Positions 1 to 6,289 of a stretch of DNA of 6,546 nt are shown piece after piece (the stretch's first letter is position 1; every line of letters begins with the position of its first letter). The notes beneath the pieces were generated by a model. It did not search any database. It was given only the letters and a program-made list of their open reading frames with translations, and was not told where the DNA came from. The position numbers and the translations under genes were made by a program. The DNA is taken from positions 1 to 6,546 of the forward strand of contig OMQI01000117.1 of the NCBI GenBank assembly GCA_900313185.1. Direction: 5' to 3'. Origin of the DNA: an uncultured Rhodospirillaceae bacterium. GTDB taxonomy: Bacteria > Pseudomonadota > Alphaproteobacteria > RF32 > CAG-239.

Positions 1-278
1 CTAAGCTGCTTTTAGGTATAGGCGAATATCAAATAGTTAATACCAGTTCGGCAGCTAACTGTCAGATACAAGACAATTCTAAGCGTTTGTGCGGTCGCGG
101 ATTGTTGCAGCTCTCTACCGGTTTCAAAATCGGAAAGTGCAGCAGCATATTTGCATCACTTCGAGCAGGATACCATTTCGGTAAAGCAATGAAGTTCGAA
201 AACTTTGAGAGCAATAAAACAGAAAACCTCAGCGGTTTCGAGCTTAGTAGCTCATTAGGATACAGCATTACCTTCTAA
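1..278 (+). CDS. Outer-membrane beta-barrel-like protein, C-terminal fragment (5' end outside window)
   Basis: The reading frame is open from the left edge (first full codon at base 3) to a TAA at 276-278, giving the last 92 residues of a longer protein. The visible part has the look of amphipathic beta-strands with alternating hydrophobic and polar residues, for example LLQLSTGFKIG, SSIFASLRAGYHFG and FELSSSLGYSITF. It ends in phenylalanine after a strand-like segment, which is the usual C-terminal signature of outer-membrane beta-barrels recognised by the BAM machinery. Three cysteines occur in the fragment, two of them 12 residues apart. An in-frame TTG at base 87 could be read as a start, but no ribosome binding site precedes it and the frame continues upstream, so a fragment is far more likely. 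A strong terminator follows three bases after the stop. The family (porin, OmpA/OmpW-like or other) cannot be told from this much; the barrel call is an inference from pattern only. Confidence 0.6.
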   Translation, partial: KLLLGIGEYQIVNTSSAANCQIQDNSKRLCGRGLLQLSTGFKIGKCSSIFASLRAGYHFGKAMKFENFESNKTENLSGFELSSSLGYSITF

Positions 279-280
279 TA

Positions 281-317
281 AAAAAACGGATACCTGAAAA
301 AGGTATCCGTTTTTTTT
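281..317 (+). terminator. Rho-independent terminator after the beta-barrel gene
   Basis: A perfect 15-bp stem (arms 281-295 and 301-315) closes a GAAAA loop at 296-300 and runs into a T-tract to base 317. The core arm reads AACGGATACCT and returns as AGGTATCCGTT. It begins three bases after the stop codon at 278. The 5' arm starts with six A's, so the minus-strand transcript would also end in U's and the element may work in both directions. The core 10 bp of the stem recurs in the terminator at 736-770. Confidence 0.93.
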
Positions 318-327
318 GTTGATTTTT

Positions 328-354
328 TTGTCATAAAAATGTAAATATGTTAAT
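328..354 (+). promoter_or_regulatory. Possible promoter for the 112-residue hypothetical gene
   Basis: The 73-base stretch between the upstream terminator and the start at 391 must hold a promoter if the gene is expressed alone. The best candidate is TTGTCA (328-333, five of six matches to the -35 consensus) with GTTAAT (349-354, four of six to the -10), but the 15-bp spacing is short. TTGATT (319-324) with TAAATA (342-347) at 17 bp is an alternative. The region is so AT-rich that such matches are weak evidence. Confidence 0.25.
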
Positions 355-390
355 GACGGTAAAACTATTAATTCTAAATTTTTTTTGCGT

Positions 391-729
391 ATGAAAAATT
401 ATGATGTTTCCTTGAGAGGAATTGTTGTCGACTCGGCTGCTAATTACGGAAATGTGATGTTCGTGAAGATTGCCGTGTTGTCTGCCACGATGCATAATCA
501 AAAAGGCAGAGAGTGGAATTTTAGCACTCGCCCTTCGGTGGTCAATGTTAAAATCTATCCCGGAAATCTCACTCCTGAGCAGCTGAATAACCTGTCGCAG
601 ATCGGTACGGAAACCTTGCTGCGTATTAATCTCGGTGATGAGATTCTGGTGGAGGAGGCTGCGTATGCTAATCCTCATCCGATTCGCGGATTAGATGAGT
701 TCATCGGAGCCCTCAACAAAGTAAAGTAA
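391..729 (+). CDS. Hypothetical protein, 112 residues
   Basis: I do not recognise this family. The ATG at 391 gives a 112-residue protein beginning MKNYDVSLRGIVV; an in-frame TTG at 385 would add only two residues. Neither start has a clear Shine-Dalgarno sequence, as the upstream bases are a T-tract. No signal peptide, lipobox or membrane segment is visible, so a soluble cytoplasmic protein is likely. The first half alternates hydrophobic residues as in a small beta-fold (DVSLRGIVVDS, NVMFVKIAVLS, VVNVKIYPG). The second half has a probable helix (LTPEQLNNLSQIG), another strand-like segment (LLRINLGDEILVEEA) and a final helix (GLDEFIGALNKV). Bases 421-720 contain about 48% G+C by hand count, above the roughly 28-47% in sampled polA lines, with more CTG, CTC and CAG codons. 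The gene stands alone between two terminators, so neighbours give no functional clue. The clean frame, codon use and matched terminator argue that it is real. Confidence 0.72.
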   Translation: MKNYDVSLRGIVVDSAANYGNVMFVKIAVLSATMHNQKGREWNFSTRPSVVNVKIYPGNLTPEQLNNLSQIGTETLLRINLGDEILVEEAAYANPHPIRGLDEFIGALNKVK

Positions 730-735
730 AAAAAT

Positions 736-770
736 AACGGATACCAGAAAAACGGTATCCGTTGTTTTTT
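736..770. terminator. Bidirectional terminator between convergent genes
   Basis: Arms 736-745 (AACGGATACC) and 754-763 (GGTATCCGTT) form a perfect 10-bp stem around an 8-base loop, AGAAAAAC. A T-run at 765-770 serves the plus-strand gene ending at 729. The A-run at 728-734 gives a U-tract in the opposite direction, although the minus-strand gene stops at 783, so both convergent genes can use it. The stem is identical to the core of the terminator at 281-317. Confidence 0.88.
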
Positions 771-782
771 GCAAAAAGAAAA

Positions 783-2768
783 TTATATTTTATCCAATAA
801 ATCTTCTAAATTTTGCGGTTTATCGTCGGATTCTTTTTCTTCGCTTTCAATCAGAGCACCGATCTCATCTGTATTTTCATCATTATCTATAAGATTTCCG
901 ATAGCATCATCACTATTGTAATTTGCCGGATATGCCGGAGTATCTTTCAGAGTTGTCATCATAATATCGTGCCATATTTCTGCCGGTAAACTTCCGCCAC
1001 CGACTTTATTCATCGGTTTATTGTTATCATTACCCAGCCAAACGGCAGTTACGTATTTATTGGTCCACCCTATAAACCAAGCATCACGATAATTTTGCGT
1101 GGTACCTGTCTTACCGGCGGCAAATATCGGGAGTTTGGCTTTACGTCCGGTTCCCTGATTAATGACCTGCTCGAGCATAACGCTCATTTGTCTGGCCACG
1201 TTTGTATCAAGAACTTGTTTTTTTATTTCGGCTTTACGTACATACATTTGCCTACCGTCATTGGTGGCAATCTCATTAATGGCATAAGGCCTAACCGAAT
1301 TTCCGCCGTTGGCAAATACAGTATATGCCGTTGCCATATCGATAACTTTTACTTCGCTGGTTCCCAATACCATAGAAGGTGTTAAGGAAATATCGGTAGT
1401 TATTCCCATTTTATGCGCATTTGCCGCAATATCTTTAAGATACAGCTCTCGAGAAAGGTTAACGGTTGCCGCATTCAAAGAATTGGCCAGAGCATAAGTT
1501 AAAGAAACTTCTCCATAATAACGCTTGGTATAGTTCTCCGGTTTCCACTTACCGATAGTTATCGGGGCATCTTTAATTGTACTGCTCGGAGTAAATCCTA
1601 ATTGTAGAGCTGTGGTATAAACAAACGGTTTAAAGGCAGAACCGGCTTGTCGCTTAGCTTGAACGGCTCTGTTGTATTGGCTTCGGTTGTAATCTATACC
1701 ACCAACCATTGCTTTTATGGCTCCGTCTTTGTCCATAATTACAATCGCACCTTCGCTGACATTCTGTCCTTTTGCGGCATTGATTTTGGTTCGCATTATT
1801 TTTTCGGCGGTTTCCTGTAATTGTTGGTCTAAGGTTGTCATTACCACCAAATCGTCATTACGTTCACCGATAATATTATTAACTTCATCATAAACATATT
1901 GAGCAAAATGTTTACCGCCACTTACACGATATTGTTGTCCGTCACTGATTGGCATTTTGAGGGCTCGTTTATATAATTCATCGCCGATGAAACCGTATTT
2001 GTGCATATTGCCGAGAACCACATCGGCACGTTTTAAGGCATTAGCTCGCTGAAAAATCGGATTATATCGACTCGGTGCTTTCAGCATACCGGCTAAGATT
2101 GCTGCTTCACGTAAATTCAAATCATATACGTTTTTATTAAAGTACCAATTTGCCGCTGCTTCGGCACCATAGTTGCCGGAACCGAAATAAACTCGATTTA
2201 GGTAAAGTGCCATAATTTGATTTTTGCTGAGCTTTTTTTCCAACCAAAAAGCCAATAACAATTCTTGCACTTTTCGCTTTATATTTTTACTCGGAGTTAA
2301 AAAGATGTTTTTGGCGACTTGTTGAGTAATGGTCGAAGCACCTTGGGCATAACGTTTGCGGAAAATATTGGTGAAAACCGCACGGGCAAAGCCGAAAATA
2401 TCAAATCCGAAATGCTTGTAAAAACGTCGATCTTCAATTGCCACTACGGCGTCGGTTAAATTTTTAGGCAGCTTTTCGGGATAAATAACTTGAGCATAGA
2501 CGTTACCGAATTTGGCAATATCGTTACCATTTTCCGCCATAATAACCGTTGACGGTTGGCGAGTACGTGATACGGCTTTTTGAATATCCGGCAAAGTTAT
2601 GTAACAATAAAATACATATCCTCCGATGAGGAAAAATAAAATTAATCCGAGCACCAAAAAAAACTTAAACAAGCGCCATATCAAAGAAGATTTTTGCTTA
2701 TTTCTTTTTTTACCTGTCGATTTTTTCTTTGTTGATTTTTTATCTGATTTTTTTGTTGTTTTTACCAT
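783..2768 (-). CDS. Class A penicillin-binding protein (PBP1A family), bifunctional glycosyltransferase/transpeptidase
   Basis: This 661-residue enzyme polymerises lipid II into glycan strands and cross-links the stem peptides on the periplasmic face of the inner membrane. The first 28 residues are a cytoplasmic tail with 12 lysines, followed by one membrane segment at about 29-57. The GT51 domain (about 72-250) keeps its motifs: EDRRFYKHFG with catalytic Glu112, GASTITQQVAKN (143-154), RKVQELLLA (165-173) and ALYLNRVYFG (187-196). The transpeptidase domain (about 338-615) has SAFK with nucleophile Ser377, SLN at 430-432 and KTGT at 553-556. Residues 618-661 form an acidic tail with 16 Asp/Glu. 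E. coli PBP1a is about 850 residues; the difference fits a short linker without the extra domain found there between the two catalytic domains. The frame extends upstream to a TTG at 2837, but the ATG at 2768 has GGAG eight bases before it and begins just before the Lys-rich tail, so I chose it. It is mrcA/ponA-like; exact orthology is not settled. It is transcribed divergently from polA. Confidence 0.96.
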   Translation of the reverse strand: MVKTTKKSDKKSTKKKSTGKKRNKQKSSLIWRLFKFFLVLGLILFFLIGGYVFYCYITLPDIQKAVSRTRQPSTVIMAENGNDIAKFGNVYAQVIYPEKLPKNLTDAVVAIEDRRFYKHFGFDIFGFARAVFTNIFRKRYAQGASTITQQVAKNIFLTPSKNIKRKVQELLLAFWLEKKLSKNQIMALYLNRVYFGSGNYGAEAAANWYFNKNVYDLNLREAAILAGMLKAPSRYNPIFQRANALKRADVVLGNMHKYGFIGDELYKRALKMPISDGQQYRVSGGKHFAQYVYDEVNNIIGERNDDLVVMTTLDQQLQETAEKIMRTKINAAKGQNVSEGAIVIMDKDGAIKAMVGGIDYNRSQYNRAVQAKRQAGSAFKPFVYTTALQLGFTPSSTIKDAPITIGKWKPENYTKRYYGEVSLTYALANSLNAATVNLSRELYLKDIAANAHKMGITTDISLTPSMVLGTSEVKVIDMATAYTVFANGGNSVRPYAINEIATNDGRQMYVRKAEIKKQVLDTNVARQMSVMLEQVINQGTGRKAKLPIFAAGKTGTTQNYRDAWFIGWTNKYVTAVWLGNDNNKPMNKVGGGSLPAEIWHDIMMTTLKDTPAYPANYNSDDAIGNLIDNDENTDEIGALIESEEKESDDKPQNLEDLLDKI

Positions 2769-2776
2769 TTTAATCG

Positions 2777-2780
2777 CTCC
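2777..2780 (-). promoter_or_regulatory. Ribosome binding site of the penicillin-binding protein
   Basis: On the minus strand GGAG lies eight bases before the ATG at 2768. It decides this start over the TTG 69 bases upstream, which would put coding sequence over the -10 box at 2793-2798. Confidence 0.75.
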
Positions 2781-2792
2781 GAAATTGTTTGT

Positions 2793-2821
2793 ATTATAGT
2801 GCTCAGAAGTTAACGAAAATA
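2793..2821 (-). promoter_or_regulatory. Promoter of the penicillin-binding protein gene
   Basis: The minus strand has a perfect TATAAT -10 box (plus-strand ATTATA at 2793-2798). Seventeen bases upstream the -35 position reads TATTTT (2816-2821), a poor match, so the promoter may be moderate or may depend on an activator. The predicted transcript would start near 2786 and have a leader of under 20 bases that includes the GGAG site. Confidence 0.55.
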
Positions 2822-2849
2822 TAAAGTTTGGGAGCAAATTTTAAAATAC

Positions 2850-2878
2850 TTGGCTCTGAAAGAAAACTTGTATATATT
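2850..2878 (+). promoter_or_regulatory. Promoter of polA
   Basis: TTGGCT (2850-2855) and TATATT (2873-2878) are separated by exactly 17 bp, giving four and five matches to the sigma-70 consensus. Transcription would begin near 2884-2886, at or next to the AAGGAG ribosome binding site, leaving a leader of only about a dozen bases. TATATA at 2871-2876 is an overlapping alternative -10 box. Confidence 0.5.
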
Positions 2879-2884
2879 GCCTTT

Positions 2885-2890
2885 AAGGAG
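2885..2890 (+). promoter_or_regulatory. Ribosome binding site of polA
   Basis: AAGGAG sits six bases before the ATG at 2897 and is a near-ideal Shine-Dalgarno sequence. It decides this start over the in-frame TTG at 2828, which would lie upstream of the promoter. Confidence 0.85.
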
Positions 2891-2896
2891 ATAAAA

Positions 2897-5605
2897 ATGA
2901 GTAAAGTTTGTTTAATTGACGGTTCCGGATATATTTTTCGTGCTTTTTATGCATTGCCTAATATGACATCGCCGAGCGGTGTTCCGGTTAATGCGGTATA
3001 CGGCTTTGTTACAATGTTTATGCGCTTATTGAAAAATATTCCGTGTGATTATTGCTTGGTGCTTTTAGATGCTCATCGTCGGAATTTTCGTAATGAAATT
3101 TATGAAGATTACAAAGCAAATCGTGCCGAACCTCCGGAGCTGTTGATTCCGCAATTCGAGCTTATCAGAAAAGCTATTGAAGTAATGGGCTTACCGTATA
3201 TTGAACAAGATGGTTATGAAGCCGATGATTTGATAGCAAGTTATACCGAACAAGCATTAGATAAAGGAAATGAGGTTGTCATTGTTTCCGCCGATAAAGA
3301 TTTAATGCAATTAATCAGGGCCGGTGTAACTTTTTATGACGGTATGAAAGAAAAGTTTTTTACCGACGCTGATGTTAAAGAAAAATTTGGTGTTTTACCA
3401 AACAGAGTAGTTGATGTGCAAGCTCTTGCCGGAGATAAGATAGATAATATTCCGGGAGTTCCGGGGATTGGCTTGAAAACCGCAGCGGAATTGGTAAATG
3501 AATTTGGTTCTTTGCAGGGAATTTTTGATAACTTGGATAGAATTGACAAGCCTCGTCGTCGGGAGTTGCTTAAAGAAAATGAGAATGCGGCCAAAATATC
3601 TTTACAATTGGTAACGCTAAAAAATGATATAAATTTGGAACATAATATTGAAGAATTTAAATGTCATGCACCGGATAGCAAAGAATTGCTTGCATTTACC
3701 GACACCCTTGGTTTTAGAGCGATTCGCCCTAAGCTGGAACAATGGGCGCAACAACGACAGTGTGACAGTGACAATATTGAAAAATCCGAGCCGGAAAATA
3801 TCAGTAAACCGACAAATTATATTAAAATTACGACATTGGCACAGCTCGAGGATTTAAATAAAAAAATTAATCAAACTTCAGTTGCCGGCATTGCCTTATT
3901 GCATAATAATCATAATTTTTGCGGAATAAGTATAAGTCCGAAAATGTATACAAGTTATTATGTTCCGTTTGCCGAATGTTCAAAGAGCGAGGATCTGTTT
4001 GCCTTTGACAATAAAGAAACCTTAAACCGAGATATAATCATAAAATTTTTGAGCGAGTTGGCAGAAAATAAAAATATCTTAAAGGTAGCGGCAGATGTTA
4101 AAACTCTTTGGCATAATTTAAATAAAATTTGCGGACGAATGCTTGATTTGAATCCGTTTGATGACATCAGTATTATGTCTTATGATTTAGACAGTTCTGA
4201 ACATAAGCATGATTTTAAATCAATGTGTGAATATTTTTTTAATAGGGTAATGGCAGAACCAAAATCAAATGCCAAAAATATGCCGATAGATTTTGAAAAT
4301 CCGGAGTTCGGGCAATATGTCTTTGAAATCGGAGATTATATTTTGCGCTTGTATAATTTGTTGAAAAAGCGAATTTTTGATGAGAAGAAAACTTTTGTAT
4401 ATGAAGGAATGGACAGACCTTTAATACCCGTGCTGCTTAAAATGGAAGATGCGGGAATAGTGCTGAACAGTGCCGCATTATCTGATTTAGACAGTTCTTT
4501 CAGCAAACAAATATCAATAATGGAGCAAGAAATTTTTGCATTGGCAGGAGAGGAGTTTAACCTGAATTCTCCGGCGCAAATCGGCCATATTTTATACGAT
4601 AAACTGGGATTGAAAGGAAAGAAAAACGCTTCCGGTTCATATAACACCAGCGCCGATGTGTTAGAAACTTTGGCCGAAGAAAATGAAATTGTCGCCAAAA
4701 TATTGGAGTGGCGCATGTATAATAAATTGAAGTCGACCTATACTACTTCATTATTGGAAGCGCACGATAAAAATAATCGTGTTCATACAACATTTTCACA
4801 AACGGTGGCCAATACCGGAAGATTGGCTTCTTCAAATCCGAATTTACAAAACATTCCGATAAGAACCGAAATCGGAAAACAAATAAGAGGGTGTTTTGAA
4901 GCTAAAGAAGGGTATGTTTTAGTAGCTTCTGATTACAGTCAGATGGAGTTGAGATTAATAGCCTCGTATGCAAATGTAAAAGCTTTGCAAGATGCCTTTG
5001 CGCAAAATACGGATATTCATAAAGCAACAGCATCTCATGTTTTCGGTATTCCTCTTGAGCAGGTTGATAAAGAACATCGTCGCCGTGCCAAAGCCATTAA
5101 TTTCGGGATTATTTATGGTATTTCTCAATACGGACTTGCTAAACAAATAGGTATTGAACCAGCCGAGGCTAAAAAATATATATCGTCATATTTTCAAATT
5201 ATGCCGGAAATTAAACGCTATATGGATGAAACTATTCAATATGCTCACGCTAACGGATATGTCGAAACCCCGTTTAGGCGCAAGTGTTATGTCGGTAATG
5301 TGAATGCATCTAATCAGCGTTTGGTAGCTTTTGCCGAGCGTGCTGCCATAAATGCACCGATTCAAGGAGGTGCGGCAGATATAGTGAAAATGGCGATGAT
5401 TCGTTTGGATAATGCTTTACAAGAACAAAAATTAGATGCCAGATTGCTGTTGCAAGTTCACGATGAATTGGTGGTTGAAGCCAAAGCGGAAATTGCCGAT
5501 AAAGTTGCCGAATTAATGAAAAATATTATGGAAAATGTAGTCGATTTTTCGGTTAAATTTGTGGCAGAAACCGGAATCGGTAAAAATTGGAATGATGCAC
5601 ACTAA
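2897..5605 (+). CDS. polA: DNA polymerase I (proofreading site apparently lost)
   Basis: PolA removes RNA primers and fills gaps during lagging-strand synthesis and excision repair. The protein has 902 residues (E. coli 928). The N-terminal 5' nuclease (about 1-290) keeps its metal-binding acids: Asp8, Asp58, Glu108, Asp110, Asp111, Asp133, Asp135, Asp180 and Asp183, followed by a helix-hairpin-helix (NIPGVPGIGLKTA). The polymerase domain (about 510-902) has TGRLASSNPNLQNIPIR (640-656), motif A DYSQMELRLIASYA with Asp679, motif B with Arg728, Lys732, Phe736 and Tyr740, and motif C VHDE with Asp856 and Glu857. The central region (about 310-500) is where the 3'-5' exonuclease should be. By hand alignment the DxE of E. 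coli (Asp355, Glu357) falls at IALLHNN (332-338), Asp424 falls on a leucine in VKTLWHNL, and Asp501 falls on an isoleucine in YVFEIGDY. The domain therefore seems structural only. The start at ATG 2897 follows AAGGAG and begins with the family's typical LIDGSGYIFRAFYAL. No convincing terminator follows the stop. Confidence 0.98.
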   Translation: MSKVCLIDGSGYIFRAFYALPNMTSPSGVPVNAVYGFVTMFMRLLKNIPCDYCLVLLDAHRRNFRNEIYEDYKANRAEPPELLIPQFELIRKAIEVMGLPYIEQDGYEADDLIASYTEQALDKGNEVVIVSADKDLMQLIRAGVTFYDGMKEKFFTDADVKEKFGVLPNRVVDVQALAGDKIDNIPGVPGIGLKTAAELVNEFGSLQGIFDNLDRIDKPRRRELLKENENAAKISLQLVTLKNDINLEHNIEEFKCHAPDSKELLAFTDTLGFRAIRPKLEQWAQQRQCDSDNIEKSEPENISKPTNYIKITTLAQLEDLNKKINQTSVAGIALLHNNHNFCGISISPKMYTSYYVPFAECSKSEDLFAFDNKETLNRDIIIKFLSELAENKNILKVAADVKTLWHNLNKICGRMLDLNPFDDISIMSYDLDSSEHKHDFKSMCEYFFNRVMAEPKSNAKNMPIDFENPEFGQYVFEIGDYILRLYNLLKKRIFDEKKTFVYEGMDRPLIPVLLKMEDAGIVLNSAALSDLDSSFSKQISIMEQEIFALAGEEFNLNSPAQIGHILYDKLGLKGKKNASGSYNTSADVLETLAEENEIVAKILEWRMYNKLKSTYTTSLLEAHDKNNRVHTTFSQTVANTGRLASSNPNLQNIPIRTEIGKQIRGCFEAKEGYVLVASDYSQMELRLIASYANVKALQDAFAQNTDIHKATASHVFGIPLEQVDKEHRRRAKAINFGIIYGISQYGLAKQIGIEPAEAKKYISSYFQIMPEIKRYMDETIQYAHANGYVETPFRRKCYVGNVNASNQRLVAFAERAAINAPIQGGAADIVKMAMIRLDNALQEQKLDARLLLQVHDELVVEAKAEIADKVAELMKNIMENVVDFSVKFVAETGIGKNWNDAH

Positions 5606-5731
5606 AATTTGCTTGGTAAAAAAAGTATTTTACTGATTCTGTATACCTTGCGGATATGTTTTTTTTGTGCTTTACAATCCGGAAAAAAAGGAAGATTATC
5701 AAGGAAAATAAAGTTTTCGGCAGAGGATAAA
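5606..5731 (+). other. Intergenic region between polA and the retropepsin-like lipoprotein, with a possible promoter
   Basis: These 126 bases hold no convincing gene. A weak inverted repeat, GTAAAA/TTTTAC around 5616-5633, lacks a T-tract and is not a convincing terminator, so polA transcripts may read through. A possible promoter is TTGCGG (5648-5653) with TACAAT (5673-5678); the -10 is good but the 19-bp spacing is long. The frame of the downstream lipoprotein is open through this region from a TTG at 5609, but it lacks a ribosome binding site there. Confidence 0.35.
5722..5727 (+). promoter_or_regulatory. Ribosome binding site of the lipoprotein gene
   Basis: AGAGGA ends four bases before the ATG at 5732. 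It decides this start over the TTG at 5609, and the resulting N-terminus is a proper lipoprotein signal. Confidence 0.7.
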
Positions 5732-6271
5732 ATGCGTAAAATAAGTTTGTTTATCAGTTTTATTTTATTGGTTTCGTGTACAACCCAAAAAGAGCCTGTT
5801 GTTCCGGGGATAGTTCCGCATACGGTTAAAGAAGTAAAAGCTCCGACACCGGCGGCTCCTCGTCCGGCAAATGTTATCGGTGCGGTTGAAAAAGTATATT
5901 TGCCTCCGATGAAATCGCCGTTTTTATCCAGAATAGATACCGGTGCAACATCTTCGTCATTAGATGCCGATTCAATGAAAGTTTTTGAGCGGGACGGCAA
6001 AAGTTGGGTAGCATTTACGGTTATCAATCGTGAAACTAAAGAAACTCATACTTTTGAAAAACCTTTGGTAAAAAGAATTAAAGTAAAACGTATTCTTGAA
6101 GATGAACACCGTCCGATGGTGGAAATGGAAGTCAAAATGGGCGGCGAATCTTTTAAAGCAAATTTTACGATTGCCGAACGTGAAAATTTTGAATATCAGA
6201 CGCTTATCGGTCGTAATATTTTGAGCGGCAGAGCGATTGTCGATGTGTCTATTTCCAATACATTAAAATAA
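5732..6271 (+). CDS. Retropepsin-like (RimB / PF05618 'Zn_protease' type) lipoprotein
   Basis: The 179-residue protein starts with a short lipoprotein signal: Arg2-Lys3, a hydrophobic core, and a lipobox LVSC with lipidated Cys16. Thr17 follows, so there is no Asp+2 inner-membrane retention signal and an outer-membrane anchor facing the periplasm is likely. A proline- and alanine-rich linker covers about 20-46. The domain from about 49 on matches the family often annotated as 'ATP-dependent zinc protease' (PF05618), which is now seen as a retropepsin-like aspartic protease fold. The evidence is RIDTGATSSSLDA with the DTGA motif and candidate catalytic Asp69, WVAFTV (92-97), RPMVEMEV (127-134) and LIGRNIL (158-164). 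Enzymes with one such motif per chain would act as dimers. The next gene starts 18 bases later, and the pairing with an inactive-transglutaminase 7TM protein supports the assignment. The substrate is unknown. No zinc-binding motif is visible, so the usual database name is probably misleading. Confidence 0.87.
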   Translation: MRKISLFISFILLVSCTTQKEPVVPGIVPHTVKEVKAPTPAAPRPANVIGAVEKVYLPPMKSPFLSRIDTGATSSSLDADSMKVFERDGKSWVAFTVINRETKETHTFEKPLVKRIKVKRILEDEHRPMVEMEVKMGGESFKANFTIAERENFEYQTLIGRNILSGRAIVDVSISNTLK

Positions 6272-6274
6272 ATT

Positions 6275-6281
6275 TTAAGGA
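6275..6281 (+). promoter_or_regulatory. Ribosome binding site of the membrane protein gene
   Basis: TTAAGGA lies eight bases before the ATG at 6290, within the 18-base gap after the lipoprotein stop. No promoter fits in so short a gap, which supports co-transcription. Confidence 0.7.
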
Positions 6282-6289
6282 CTAAATAA

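Noticed and set aside
1095..1497. Plus-strand open frames inside the penicillin-binding protein gene
   Set aside because: They are antisense shadows of a well-conserved coding sequence, with no recognisable domains or ribosome binding sites.
2769..2837. Longer start (TTG at 2837) for the penicillin-binding protein
   Set aside because: It would run coding sequence over the perfect -10 box and lacks a good ribosome binding site, whereas the ATG at 2768 has GGAG at proper spacing.
2828..2896. Longer start (TTG at 2828) for polA
   Set aside because: The extension lies over the likely promoter, and family homology begins at the ATG at 2897 after AAGGAG.
5616..5633. Inverted repeat GTAAAA/TTTTAC after polA as a terminator
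   Set aside because: The stem is only six mostly A:T pairs and is followed by CTGATT rather than a T-tract.
5656..5730. Possible 24-codon leader peptide (ATG 5656 to TAA 5730) ending one base before the lipoprotein start
   Set aside because: The upstream bases have no convincing Shine-Dalgarno and the peptide is low-complexity Lys/Phe-rich, as expected by chance in AT-rich DNA.
5609..5731. N-terminal extension of the lipoprotein from TTG 5609, containing a hydrophobic stretch
   Set aside because: There is no ribosome binding site, and it would bury the real signal peptide and lipobox 41 residues inside the protein.
5602..6027. Minus-strand open frame of 141 codons opposite the lipoprotein
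   Set aside because: It overlaps a gene with a clear lipobox, ribosome binding site and domain motifs, and has no family features of its own.
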